Shown here: one piece after another, positions 26,701-34,609 of the stretch
How the letters are laid out: each line of letters starts with the position of its first letter
Position numbering within the stretch: position 1 is the first letter of the stretch
DNA from: an uncultured Opitutia bacterium
GTDB taxonomy: Bacteria > Verrucomicrobiota > Verrucomicrobiia > Opitutales > Opitutaceae
Length of the DNA: 64,000 nucleotides
Reading direction: 5' to 3'
NCBI GenBank assembly: GCA_903820035.1
Contig: CAIJFT010000331.1
Span: 27,722-91,721 of the forward strand
The notes under the pieces: model-generated
What the model saw: the letters and a program-made list of their open reading frames with translations, nothing else
Database searches by the model: none
Told to the model about the DNA's origin: nothing
Position numbers and translations under genes: made by a program

Positions 26701-26943
26701 ATCGCCGCCGGCAACAGCATCGAGCCCGGCACCTACACGTGGTGGTCAAAGCGGCTCTATCTCGACCTCAATGCCGAGTACACGCTCTACAAGCGCTTCG
26801 CGCTCTTCGCGGCGATCCGCAACCTCGGCGACGCTCCCGACGACATCAAAGTCTACGGCCCGAGCACGCCCGCCGTCGCGCGCTTCCGTGAACGCATCGA
26901 GTACGGCTCGCTGTGGAGTTTCGGCGTGAAGGGGACGTTCTGA
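23800..26943 (+). CDS. TonB-dependent receptor with carboxypeptidase-regulatory-like N-terminal domain
   Basis: 1047 residues with a signal peptide at about 1-31 (ending LWAQ). A carboxypeptidase-regulatory-like domain (GVIEGRITNPSTGG to DFQL, roughly 35-108) is followed by a TonB-box-like segment VVKLDEFVVATSRE, a plug domain and a long beta-barrel to the C-terminus, whose last residues (SFGVKGTF) are aromatic as in outer-membrane proteins. This layout is that of oligosaccharide receptors of the Bacteroidetes/Verrucomicrobia type. No SusD-like partner is next to it. Its position at the end of the sulfatase locus suggests uptake of sulfated-glycan fragments. Confidence 0.94.
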   Translation: MRHLFSFSPGFRSGIRLACFSVFLAVGLWAQGTGVIEGRITNPSTGGVLEHARIAVVGSNVETLSDSDGFYRLNGVTPGIAQLRVFFSGFPAATAAVNVAAGQTVQQDFQLTPLASRASGRPNADGSVVKLDEFVVATSREMSGAALAINEQRFAPNMKNVVATDEFGDIAEGNVAEFLKFMPGVNIDYAGGNARDISLNGVPSGYVPVTLDGFGLASAVGGGSGGTARGVGLDQVSINNLSRIEVSFSPTPDSPGNALAGSVNLVPRSSFERTRPSGNFSAYFMLRDDIKHWGETPAPRHPTRKIHPGFDLSYLAPVSKRFGFTLSAGMNRQYSGEPQIQNTWRGAQAATNGGTFPDTTPDKPYLTSVLIRNSGKDTNRSSFGVTTDYKFTERDRLAFSLTYSTFNVHINHNALTFDVGRVNPGDFSLDYTRGAAGQGTLNLATTGADRSNWTFMPSLVWRHDGPVWKMDAGFAYSRASNRNRCIERGFFDTTTARRTGVTVSFADIFYLRPNTITVTDGAGAPVDPYALKNYVVTAATNNTRATDDIKRTAYGNLRRDFFGELPFSLRAGFDLRQSERDQRFSVPNYTYVGRDGVASTTLTATSDDLALPFLDPSFSERPPHYGFPKFQGLSSEQLFNQYAAVPSTFTTNANTTYRNEVTNSKFAEEIISAVYLRGDLGLFSNRLKIVTGLRAEQTNVSADGPLTDPNRNILRDAAGKPVLGANGRPLNIVPTTDALGVSRLTFLDRAAHSKKEYLSLFPSINVSYNLREDLIARAALYTSVGRPDYNQYAGGVTLPDPDNPSPNDQITVSNVAIKPWSARTFNVRLEYYPQGVGQVTLGAFRRDFQDFFGSTTLPASPEFLDLYSLDPNVYGRYPIVTQYNLDSSVRMEGLNLGYRQALTFLPSWARGVQAFANAATQRLTGAQGSANFPGFIPRTLSWGASLNRERFSLRANWNYRSLQRRAAIAAGNSIEPGTYTWWSKRLYLDLNAEYTLYKRFALFAAIRNLGDAPDDIKVYGPSTPAVARFRERIEYGSLWSFGVKGTF

Positions 26944-26981
26944 GCGGCCGGATAATCTTCGGTTCGGTCGCAGCGGATCTC

Positions 26982-27166
26982 GTGTGGGAGCTGCTTTAGG
27001 CCGCGCCAGGCGTGAGGAGAACGGCGTTTTTGATGTCCTTGTAGCCGCGATGGAGCAGCGGCGACGCCGTGGTCCTCATTCGTGACCACGTTTTCGCCCA
27101 AGGCTCAAACGCGGCTACGGGAAATGGGGAACCGCTTTCGTCGGGGCGTAAAGCCCCTCCCACAGC
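26982..27166. repeat. Nested palindromic repeat downstream of the TonB receptor
   Basis: Three nested inverted pairs: GTGGGAGCTGCTTTAGGC (26984-27001) with GGGGCGTAAAGCCCCTCCCAC (27144-27163), GTAGCCGCG (27041-27049) with CGCGGCTAC (27110-27118), and CGTGGTC (27068-27074) with GACCACG (27084-27090). It lies between the convergent receptor and Gfo/Idh genes. The architecture looks like a mobile intergenic element without coding capacity. Confidence 0.6.
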
Positions 27167-27186
27167 TCGAGCTTGAGGGAGCAGCG

Positions 27187-28299
27187 TTACACGCGCCGCA
27201 CCGCACCCGGCGTCACCGGCTCACCGCGATCGGCGCTGGCCTGCGCGGCGAAACAGAGCGCGAGGCCCTCCAAGTTGCCGCGGGCGTGGTTCGCCGGCGC
27301 CCGTTTCTCCTCAATGGCGCACAATAACTCGCCCATCGCGCCCTGAAACCCGCTGGTGAACCAGGTTCCTTCGACCGGCACGGTGGCGTCGCCCGCGGAG
27401 GTGTGCAGTCGCACGGACTGTTCGGAAAGGCTCGGGCCGAAGCTCCGCAAGGTGCCGCGCTCGCCGCAAATCACCGTGCGGTCCTCCTGGCCGTGCCGCA
27501 CGTGGCCGTTGAAATTCAACCGCACCTGCGCGTCGGCATAGTCGATGATCACGTCGGCCAACATCGGCGGCTTCATGGCTTGAAACGACGTGCGCCGCAC
27601 GCCGGCCCATACGCGTTCCGCACGCCGGCCCGCCATGAACGCGGTCGTGATGTCGAACCAGTGGATCCCAAAATCAAAAAGCACCAAATGCGAAATCTTC
27701 TCGAAGGCCGTGCCGGCCGTCCACGTGTGATCCCATTGCAGGGTGAAATCGATGCTCGCCACCGAGCCGATCACGCCGGCGCGCACCGCCGCGGCGAGGT
27801 AGGCGAAGTGCGGGGCCCAGCGGCCGTTCTGATTCACCGCCAATTGCACGCCTTGCGCCTCGGCGAGGGTCACGAGGCGTTCGCCAATGTCGAGGTCGAG
27901 GACGAAGGGCTTCTGGCTGAGGACGTGTTTGCGCGCGCGCAACGCGGCTTCGATTACCGCGACGCGCTCCGTTGGATGCAGCGCGAGGTCAACCACCTCG
28001 ATGTCGGGATGGCGCAGCACGGCTTGAAAATCGGACGTGACCTTCGCCGCCGGATAAAACTCCTGGCGCCGCTTCTCCGCGCGGGCCGGATCGCGGTCGC
28101 AGAGCATGACCACGTCGAGGCCGAGCGCCTGATAGGCTCGGAGGTGGTACTCGGAAATCCCGCCGCAGCCGATCAGGCCAATCTTGGGCCGGTAGGCGCG
28201 GGGGCGCGGGGGGAGGTATGGCAGCACGGGCGCGGTCACCGCGGCGCCGGCTTTGGCGTTGCTTAGACCGTAGGTGCCGCCGGCGTCGGACGCGCTCAT
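27187..28299 (-). CDS. Gfo/Idh/MocA family oxidoreductase
   Basis: 370 residues. Rossmann motif GLIGCGGISEYH at about residues 42-53, and the usual EKP is replaced by QKP (HVLSQKPF). The motif GIHWFD near 230 supplies the catalytic His. The N-terminus has about 30 extra residues before the fold without a clear signal peptide. It lies 2 bases after the stop of the next upstream gene (28302), so the two are co-transcribed. Likely dehydrogenates or epimerises a sugar or inositol derivative. Last gene of the minus-strand block 27187-33604. Confidence 0.88.
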   Translation of the reverse strand: MSASDAGGTYGLSNAKAGAAVTAPVLPYLPPRPRAYRPKIGLIGCGGISEYHLRAYQALGLDVVMLCDRDPARAEKRRQEFYPAAKVTSDFQAVLRHPDIEVVDLALHPTERVAVIEAALRARKHVLSQKPFVLDLDIGERLVTLAEAQGVQLAVNQNGRWAPHFAYLAAAVRAGVIGSVASIDFTLQWDHTWTAGTAFEKISHLVLFDFGIHWFDITTAFMAGRRAERVWAGVRRTSFQAMKPPMLADVIIDYADAQVRLNFNGHVRHGQEDRTVICGERGTLRSFGPSLSEQSVRLHTSAGDATVPVEGTWFTSGFQGAMGELLCAIEEKRAPANHARGNLEGLALCFAAQASADRGEPVTPGAVRRV

Positions 28300-28301
28300 G
28301 G

Positions 28302-29372
<1,071 letters not shown>

Positions 29373-29395
29373 GGGGCTGATAGTCAGAGAAGAAC

Positions 29396-30250
29396 CTAAA
29401 GGGCAGACGCAGTGGCTGCGGGCGCGAGGGTGAGACGTTCGCCGGCGCGGAGGATTGCGCCGCGTTGACGCAGGTGCGCGCACTCGGCGGCGAAGGGGAT
29501 GGTCGACGCGGTATTGAACGTGAACATCTCGTAGTGGCACGGCACGACACACCGCGCGCCGATCGCGTGCGCGAGCCGCGCCGCCTCGGGTCCGTCGAGG
29601 TTGCCCGATACGCGGCGCTCCGGCGCGCGGCCGTTGATCGGCAGAAGCGCGAGGTCGACGTGGAAGGGACGCAGCCGTTCCTCGAGGCCGGGGTAAAGTA
29701 CGGTGTCGCCGCTGTGGTAGATCCGGAAGCGGCCGACGCCCACGACGAAGCCGGCGAATTCCGGCGCGAGGTGTTCGTGGGCGGCGGGTACCGCGGTGAG
29801 GGTGAATGGACCGACGGTGATCGAGGTGCCGTCTGCGAGCGGCAGGAAGCGCGGTCGCGCGTCGGGGCCGAGGCGTTGCAGGGCAAAATCGACGTTGGCC
29901 GCGGGCAGGACGAAGCGCGCGGCCGGGGCGGCGGCGAAGAGCGGGTGGAGCGTCTCGGCGTCGAAATGGTCCGTGTGGTGGTGCGACGACGTCACGACCT
30001 CCACGAAGCCGAGCCGCGCGGGATCGATGACCCGATCGGTCATGCGGATGTGCGGCTTGTCGGTGGTCGCGTATTTTTTCGTGAGCGAATCGCTCAGGTA
30101 GGGATCGAAGAGCAGGCAGCGGCCGGCGTGGCTGACAAGAAATCCGCTCTGCCCGAGCCACCACACGTGCAGCCGGTCCGGTGTCGGGTCGGCGCGCCCG
30201 GCGGCGACGTCGGCGAGGAAGGCGTCGTCCTGGAGAAAGGGGCGGATCAT
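29396..30250 (-). CDS. MBL-fold metallo-hydrolase, UlaG-like
   Basis: 284 residues. The metal motif is SSHHHTDHFD near residue 88-97 (HxHxDH type), with later ligands in AAHEHL, YHSGDTVLY (Asp) and PCHYEMF (His). The N-terminal HVWWLGQSGFLVS and central HSGDTV match the UlaG/ComEC-related group of lactonase-like proteins, which in L-ascorbate metabolism open a phosphorylated lactone. Here no phosphotransferase is present, so a lactone of a sugar acid is a likely substrate. The sense leader is CACCCCC before the ATG. Lies between a MetE-core gene and a Gfo/Idh gene in the block. Confidence 0.87.
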   Translation of the reverse strand: MIRPFLQDDAFLADVAAGRADPTPDRLHVWWLGQSGFLVSHAGRCLLFDPYLSDSLTKKYATTDKPHIRMTDRVIDPARLGFVEVVTSSHHHTDHFDAETLHPLFAAAPAARFVLPAANVDFALQRLGPDARPRFLPLADGTSITVGPFTLTAVPAAHEHLAPEFAGFVVGVGRFRIYHSGDTVLYPGLEERLRPFHVDLALLPINGRAPERRVSGNLDGPEAARLAHAIGARCVVPCHYEMFTFNTASTIPFAAECAHLRQRGAILRAGERLTLAPAATASAL

Positions 30251-30265
30251 GGGGGTGGTGCTTAG

Positions 30266-30332
30266 GTCAGTGCGCTTGCGCGCGCCTCGTTGCAGTTCAA
30301 AAAACCGAACCGCGCTCGCAAGCGAGCTGACC
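30266..30332. repeat. Palindromic intergenic repeat, family 1 copy B
   Basis: Second copy of the element at 9348-9417: arm GTGCGCTTGCGCGCGCC, spacer rich in A, then CGCGCTCGCAAGCGAGCTGAC. The arms pair imperfectly with each other. It fills the gap between the metallo-hydrolase and MetE-core genes on the minus strand. Confidence 0.65.
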
Positions 30333-30352
30333 GACGGGGTGGGTGGTTGGTT

Positions 30353-31387
30353 TCACAGCCCGAGTTCCTTTTTTACCAGACCGATGCCGGCGACCATGTT
30401 CTTCAATTTCGGTTGCGCGGCCCAGCGGGCGGTTTGGCTCAGGCCACAGTCGGGTGCGAACACCAAGCGGTCGGCGGGCGCGTGCTTCAGGCAGAGGCGC
30501 ACGCGGTCGGCGATGTGCTCCGGCGTTTCGACGTAGTAGCTCTTCACGTCGACGATGCCGACGGCGGCGTCCATGCGGCGGGCGATCTGCGCGATCAGTT
30601 CGATTTCCGCGAACTCGCGGCTCGCCATTTCGACGTGCATCTCGTCGGCCTTGAAGTCGAGGAACGCGGGAAACATCGGTGCGACTTGGCGCGGCGCGAT
30701 GGCTCGGCCCTTGTAGTTGCCGAAGCAGAGGTGAGTGCAAACGCGGGTCTTGCCGGCGATTGGTTCGACGGTGCGGTTGAAGATGTCGACGAAACGCCGC
30801 GGGTCCTCGCGGTAGGCGTAGCAACTCATCGACGGCTCATCGACGCTGACTTCGCGGCAGCCGGCGGCGACGAGGTTGATCAATTCCTGGCGCACGAAGG
30901 GCAGCAGCGCCTCCGTGACGGCCCAGCGGTCGGCGTACTGCGCGTTGGGCAGAAGGCGTCCGCTCAAGGTGTACGGCCCCGGCACGCTCGCCTTGAGCGT
31001 GGGTCCGGCGGGCGCGAGCCGTTGCAGACGCTTGAACTCCTCGACGACGCCGAGTCCGCGCGGAGCCCGCAGTTCACCGGTGATCGCGTGTTTGCCGCGT
31101 TGGTCGTGCGCCGGCGGACCGAAGCGGCGTGGCGACGCGGCCTCGAGCGTGATGCCCTCAAGGTAGCCGTAGAACGAGAGATTGAAATCGAGCCGCGTCT
31201 GTTCGCCGTCGGTGATGACATCGAGACCCGCGCCAACCTGATCATGGATGGCGGCGATGACCGCGTCGTCCTGGATCTCGCTCACGTCGGAGCGCCCGAA
31301 CTCGGCGAGGTGTTGGCTGGCGAATTCGAGCCAGCTCGGGAACGGGTAGCTGCCGATGACGGAGGTGCGAAGCGGGGAGGAGAGCAT
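30353..31387 (-). CDS. MetE C-terminal-domain protein (cobalamin-independent methionine synthase core)
   Basis: 344 residues, corresponding to only the catalytic half of MetE; the start is the ATG at 31387, and the longer open frame is not supported. The N-terminal TSVIGSYPFP matches the family, followed by ITDGEQTR near 60. Zinc ligands are plausible: HLCFGNY (His and Cys), an acidic position in the region EMHVEMASRE, and Cys in APDCGLSQTAR. In short MetE-core proteins the methyl donor and acceptor are often not folate and homocysteine. Its place in a sugar-catabolism operon, between a lactonase-like hydrolase and an isomerase, is unusual and suggests transfer of methyl from a methylated compound or sugar. 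Confidence 0.83.
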   Translation of the reverse strand: MLSSPLRTSVIGSYPFPSWLEFASQHLAEFGRSDVSEIQDDAVIAAIHDQVGAGLDVITDGEQTRLDFNLSFYGYLEGITLEAASPRRFGPPAHDQRGKHAITGELRAPRGLGVVEEFKRLQRLAPAGPTLKASVPGPYTLSGRLLPNAQYADRWAVTEALLPFVRQELINLVAAGCREVSVDEPSMSCYAYREDPRRFVDIFNRTVEPIAGKTRVCTHLCFGNYKGRAIAPRQVAPMFPAFLDFKADEMHVEMASREFAEIELIAQIARRMDAAVGIVDVKSYYVETPEHIADRVRLCLKHAPADRLVFAPDCGLSQTARWAAQPKLKNMVAGIGLVKKELGL

Positions 31388-31440
31388 GGGACGAAGAGTG
31401 GAGGGAGTGAGGGAAAGGGGGTGAGGGGCGAAATTGAAAT

Positions 31441-31487
31441 GGAGGCCCGGCCGCTGGCCGGCTAGCCCGCCCCATGGGCGGGCTTCC
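31441..31487. repeat. GGAGGCCCG-type hairpin pair
   Basis: Two inverted pairs in a row: GGCCGGCC/GGCCGGC-like (31446-31461) and GCCCGCCCC-ATGGGCGGGC (31465-31483). The opening GGAGGCCCG equals that of 17235-17257. It lies in the 109-base gap between the MetE-core and isomerase genes. Confidence 0.5.
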
Positions 31488-31496
31488 ATCAATCCG

Positions 31497-32360
31497 TCAG
31501 ACTTTTGCGGGGAAGATTGATCGCAGGTACTCTACATCATACCGCATACTCTGCTCCACCCCGAGCGGCGTCTTTACGCCTTCGATGCCGAGCCAGCCGC
31601 GGTAGCCGGCGGCGTCGAGGGCGGTGCGGACGTTGGGGAAGTTCATCGAGCCTTTGCCGTAGAGGTCGTCGTAGTCCTTGAGATGTACCTCACAGATCCG
31701 CTCGCGGCCGAGGCGGCGGATCGCGGTGCCGACGTCTTCGCCGACCTTCTGCATGTTGCCGACGTCGTAATACACGCGGACCGCGGGCGACTTCACCGCG
31801 TCGAGGATGCGCTCAAGCACCGGGGCCTTCAGCCACGACTCGATACCGTACACCACGCCGGCCGCTTCGGCGCGCGGGGCGAGTGTTTTTAAGCGCCGGA
31901 TCACTTCCGCGATGCCGGGCTCGTCGTCGACCAGATCGCCTTTCGAGAAAAACGCCAGCAGGCAGACGCGCGTCTTCATCCGCTGCATGACCTTCACGCT
32001 GTCGAGGACCCACTGTGCGGTGGCGGCTTCGCTTTTGTATGCGACGGTGTTGAGCACGCCCAGCGCGAGCGAGGCGATGGCGACTTTATGTTCCGCCGCG
32101 GCGGCGAGAATCGCGTCCTGCTGCTTCTCGTCGAAGAGCGGGAGCGTGGTGACGCCCTCTTTCAGCCGGCCGAAGTCGACCTGCACGCCGTCGAGGCCGA
32201 TGCGGGCGGCGAGGGGAAAGGCGTCGGGATGACACGTCTTCTGCAGTGTCCAGTCGCAGGCGAAGAGCTTGAAACCGGCCCCGCTGTTTGCGGCCCGGAG
32301 GGCGGGCAGCAACGCGAGGCTGCCGAGGGAGCGTTGCAGGAAGTGACGGCGGGTGAGCAT
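31497..32360 (-). CDS. Tat-exported sugar phosphate isomerase/epimerase family protein
   Basis: 287 residues. The N-terminus (MLTRRHFLQRSLGSLALLPAL) has the twin-Arg signal RRHFLQ and a hydrophobic core, with a cleavage near residue 24 (LRAA), so it is exported folded. The TIM barrel has candidate ligands in VYGIESW (Glu), VYYDVGN (Asp), CEVHLKD (His) and LGIEGV (Glu). It resembles the periplasmic isomerase at 14683-15537 in fold but uses Tat rather than Sec. It is 26 bases before the Gfo/Idh gene stop (32387) on the same strand, so it is part of the operon. Confidence 0.87.
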   Translation of the reverse strand: MLTRRHFLQRSLGSLALLPALRAANSGAGFKLFACDWTLQKTCHPDAFPLAARIGLDGVQVDFGRLKEGVTTLPLFDEKQQDAILAAAAEHKVAIASLALGVLNTVAYKSEAATAQWVLDSVKVMQRMKTRVCLLAFFSKGDLVDDEPGIAEVIRRLKTLAPRAEAAGVVYGIESWLKAPVLERILDAVKSPAVRVYYDVGNMQKVGEDVGTAIRRLGRERICEVHLKDYDDLYGKGSMNFPNVRTALDAAGYRGWLGIEGVKTPLGVEQSMRYDVEYLRSIFPAKV

Positions 32361-32386
32361 GGCGGGGCGTGGTCGCAGCCGGTGGG

Positions 32387-33604
32387 TTACGCCTGCAGGC
32401 CGGAGAGGTCGGCCTGGAGTTTCGTTTTGGAGGCGACGAGTTCGGTCCAGGTCACCGTGCGTTTCTCCTGCGCGGCCGTGCGGCCCATGATCGCGACCAG
32501 CGTGCTCGTGACGCTCGGCTCTACGGTAACATTGGCGGCGGCCTTGCGCAGCACCTGATCATGGAAAGCCGTGATGTTGGTGATGACGCCTTCCTTGTAG
32601 ATCGCGCCGGTCATGCCGCCGCGGTAGAAGAGGTCGGCGGCGCCGCGGATCATCACCTGTCCGCCGTATTTGGTGGAGAGCACGCCCTTCGTCGTGAAGA
32701 CGCGGTTGGTGATTCCGCCGGGTTCGCCGTGGGAGTCGAACTGGCGCGAGCTGAACGTCACGCCGACCTGGTTGGCGTACTCATAGGTGAGCGCGTAGTG
32801 ATCCCACGCATTGCCGACGTCGATGCGTACGCGGCGGCCGCCGGTGCCGGTGCAGCGGACGGGCGGGGTGTCCTTCATCGTCCAGCTCATGACGTCGAGC
32901 GTATGGATGTTCTGCTCGACGATGATGTCACCGGACAACGCCTGGTCGAAAACCCAGTTGTGCAGCCGTGCTTCCGGCGAGCCGGGCGGCGACTTGATGG
33001 GGAGGCGTTCGGCGTGGTAGGCGGCCTCGGCGAAGCAGATGTCACCCAGCGCCCCGGAGTGGAGCCGGCGCAGGGCCTCGATGTAGAACTCGTTCGCGCG
33101 GGTCTGGAAATCCACGAGGAAGACCTGGCCCTTGCGGCGGGCGGTTTGCCCCGACTCGGCGATCGAGTGGCAGCCGGGGACGTCGACCGCGACCGGCTTC
33201 GCGAGGTAGACGTGCAGCCCCGCGGCGACGGCGGCCTGCGCCTGCTCGGGGTGGAAATACGGCGGGCTGATGATCGCGATGGCGTCGAGTCCGCCCGCGG
33301 CGATCATCTTCTGCGCGCACTGCAGGCCGGTGTAGCTGCGGATGCCGGTCAGTTTGTTTTTGGTGAGGCTGGCGTCGATACGCGTCTGAAAATAGTCGGC
33401 GATCGCCACGATGTCGTAGCCCCCGTGGAGCTTGAACAGATCGGTGATCCATTGGCCGCGGCTGCCGCAACCGACGACCCCGAGCCGCAATCGGGAGTTC
33501 GCGGTGGAGCCCTGGGCGGTGGCGCGGCTAAGCGCAGAAGCGGCGGCAAGACCGACGCCGGCCTGAGCGATAAACTGGCGACGCGTGACATCCGGGGTGT
33601 TCAT
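32387..33604 (-). CDS. Tat-exported Gfo/Idh/MocA family oxidoreductase
   Basis: 405 residues. The N-terminus has RRQFIAQAGVG, a twin-Arg signal with cleavage near TAQG (around residue 31). The Rossmann motif VVGCGSRGQW is at about 43-52. The family's EKP is AKP here (LAKPVAVD). HTLDVMSW supplies a His near 220. Export by Tat with a nucleotide cofactor fits the glucose-fructose-oxidoreductase-like branch. Upstream gene of the minus-strand block, separated from the next genes by a palindrome. Likely modifies a sugar in the periplasm; substrate unknown. Confidence 0.9.
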   Translation of the reverse strand: MNTPDVTRRQFIAQAGVGLAAASALSRATAQGSTANSRLRLGVVGCGSRGQWITDLFKLHGGYDIVAIADYFQTRIDASLTKNKLTGIRSYTGLQCAQKMIAAGGLDAIAIISPPYFHPEQAQAAVAAGLHVYLAKPVAVDVPGCHSIAESGQTARRKGQVFLVDFQTRANEFYIEALRRLHSGALGDICFAEAAYHAERLPIKSPPGSPEARLHNWVFDQALSGDIIVEQNIHTLDVMSWTMKDTPPVRCTGTGGRRVRIDVGNAWDHYALTYEYANQVGVTFSSRQFDSHGEPGGITNRVFTTKGVLSTKYGGQVMIRGAADLFYRGGMTGAIYKEGVITNITAFHDQVLRKAAANVTVEPSVTSTLVAIMGRTAAQEKRTVTWTELVASKTKLQADLSGLQA

Positions 33605-33696
33605 GGCGATGAGTTGATTGAGGTTTAGGACGGACTAGACAGAGACGTGAAGCTGGGGGGGCGTTCGGGTAGGAGCGGGCTGGAGCGCACGAGAAG

Positions 33697-33794
33697 GTGG
33701 GTTCCGTTTTCCCCGACGGGCTGGATCAGGTGCCGAGGGAAAGCGGAAGGGAGGCCCGACAGGTCGGCAGCCCGCTGGGGAAAGCGGGCCCCAC
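33697..33794. repeat. Long imperfect inverted repeat, GTGGGGCCC family copy 2
   Basis: 27-base arms at 33697-33723 and 33768-33794 that are largely complementary (CCCCGACGGGCTG facing CAGCCCGCTGGGG). The inner part also forms a small hairpin of GGCCCGAC and GTCGGC. It resembles 19610-19673 and the window end at 63931-64000. Sits in the 231-base gap between the Gfo/Idh and SIS genes on the minus strand. Confidence 0.65.
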
Positions 33795-33835
33795 CGATGC
33801 AGCGGGTTCATGGTGTGCGGCGGTCGGATCGGCGT

Positions 33836-34609
33836 TCATAGCTTCGCGTAGAGCGGGGCGAGGCGGTGGGCGTGTTCGTCGTACGCGGCCTCGAACAGCT
33901 CGGTGGCGCGCTGGTTGCCGACGATCACGCCGGCGCTGAGGACTTTCGGCGGACATCCGGCGGCGGTGAGGCGCGCGGCGACCTCGGCCTTGATCGTGTT
34001 TACGATGAGACAGCCGCCAACGGTGGAGCCTGGTGCGACGGGTGTATCGAGACCTTCGATCTTTACCATCGCATCGCCCACGGGCGCGCCGGTGTCGAGG
34101 ATGAGGTCGGCGAAGTCGGTGAGCTTTTTGCCGTCGGCGCGGCGCGAGGTGGACGCCTCCGCGTGCGCGCGGCTGACGAGCGCCACGACGCGGACGCCGC
34201 GTTGCTGGAACTGCTCGGCCATCTCGATCGGAACGATGTTGCAGCCGCTCGAGGACACGACGAGCGCGGTGTCGCGCGGGTCGAGGGCGTAGTTGCGCAA
34301 AATGCGTTCGGCGAGGCCGCTGACGTTTTCGAGAAACATCGCCTGCCGCTGGCCATTCGCGCCGACGACCAGGTTGTGGAACGAGAGCGAGAGTTCGACG
34401 ATCGGGTTGAAGCCGGGAAACGAGCCGTAGCGCGGCCACATCTCCTCGACCATGATGCGCGAGTGGCCGGAGCCGAAGAGGTGGACCATGCGTCCGGCGC
34501 CGATGGTGCCGGCGAACCAGTCGGCGGCGGTGGCGATGACGGACGATTGGGCGGCGACGGCGTCAATGAGGCCGCGCGCCTTGGTCAGGTAGGTTTCAGT
34601 GGGAGTCAT
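33836..34609 (-). CDS. SIS-domain (COG4821-like) phosphosugar-binding protein
   Basis: 257 residues from the ATG at 34609, overlapping the ROK stop by 4 bases. The SIS fold is recognisable from LFGSGHSRIMVEEMWPRYG (residues 44-62), the phosphosugar loop VVSSSGCNIVPIEMA (about 115-130) and the tail PVGDAMVKIEGL with STVGG near 190. This matches uncharacterised COG4821 proteins, not classical GlmS or GmhA. Sugar-phosphate isomerase or phosphosugar-lyase activity is likely. It has a paralogue at 35502-36281, on the other side of the ROK gene. Confidence 0.86.
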   Translation of the reverse strand: MTPTETYLTKARGLIDAVAAQSSVIATAADWFAGTIGAGRMVHLFGSGHSRIMVEEMWPRYGSFPGFNPIVELSLSFHNLVVGANGQRQAMFLENVSGLAERILRNYALDPRDTALVVSSSGCNIVPIEMAEQFQQRGVRVVALVSRAHAEASTSRRADGKKLTDFADLILDTGAPVGDAMVKIEGLDTPVAPGSTVGGCLIVNTIKAEVAARLTAAGCPPKVLSAGVIVGNQRATELFEAAYDEHAHRLAPLYAKL

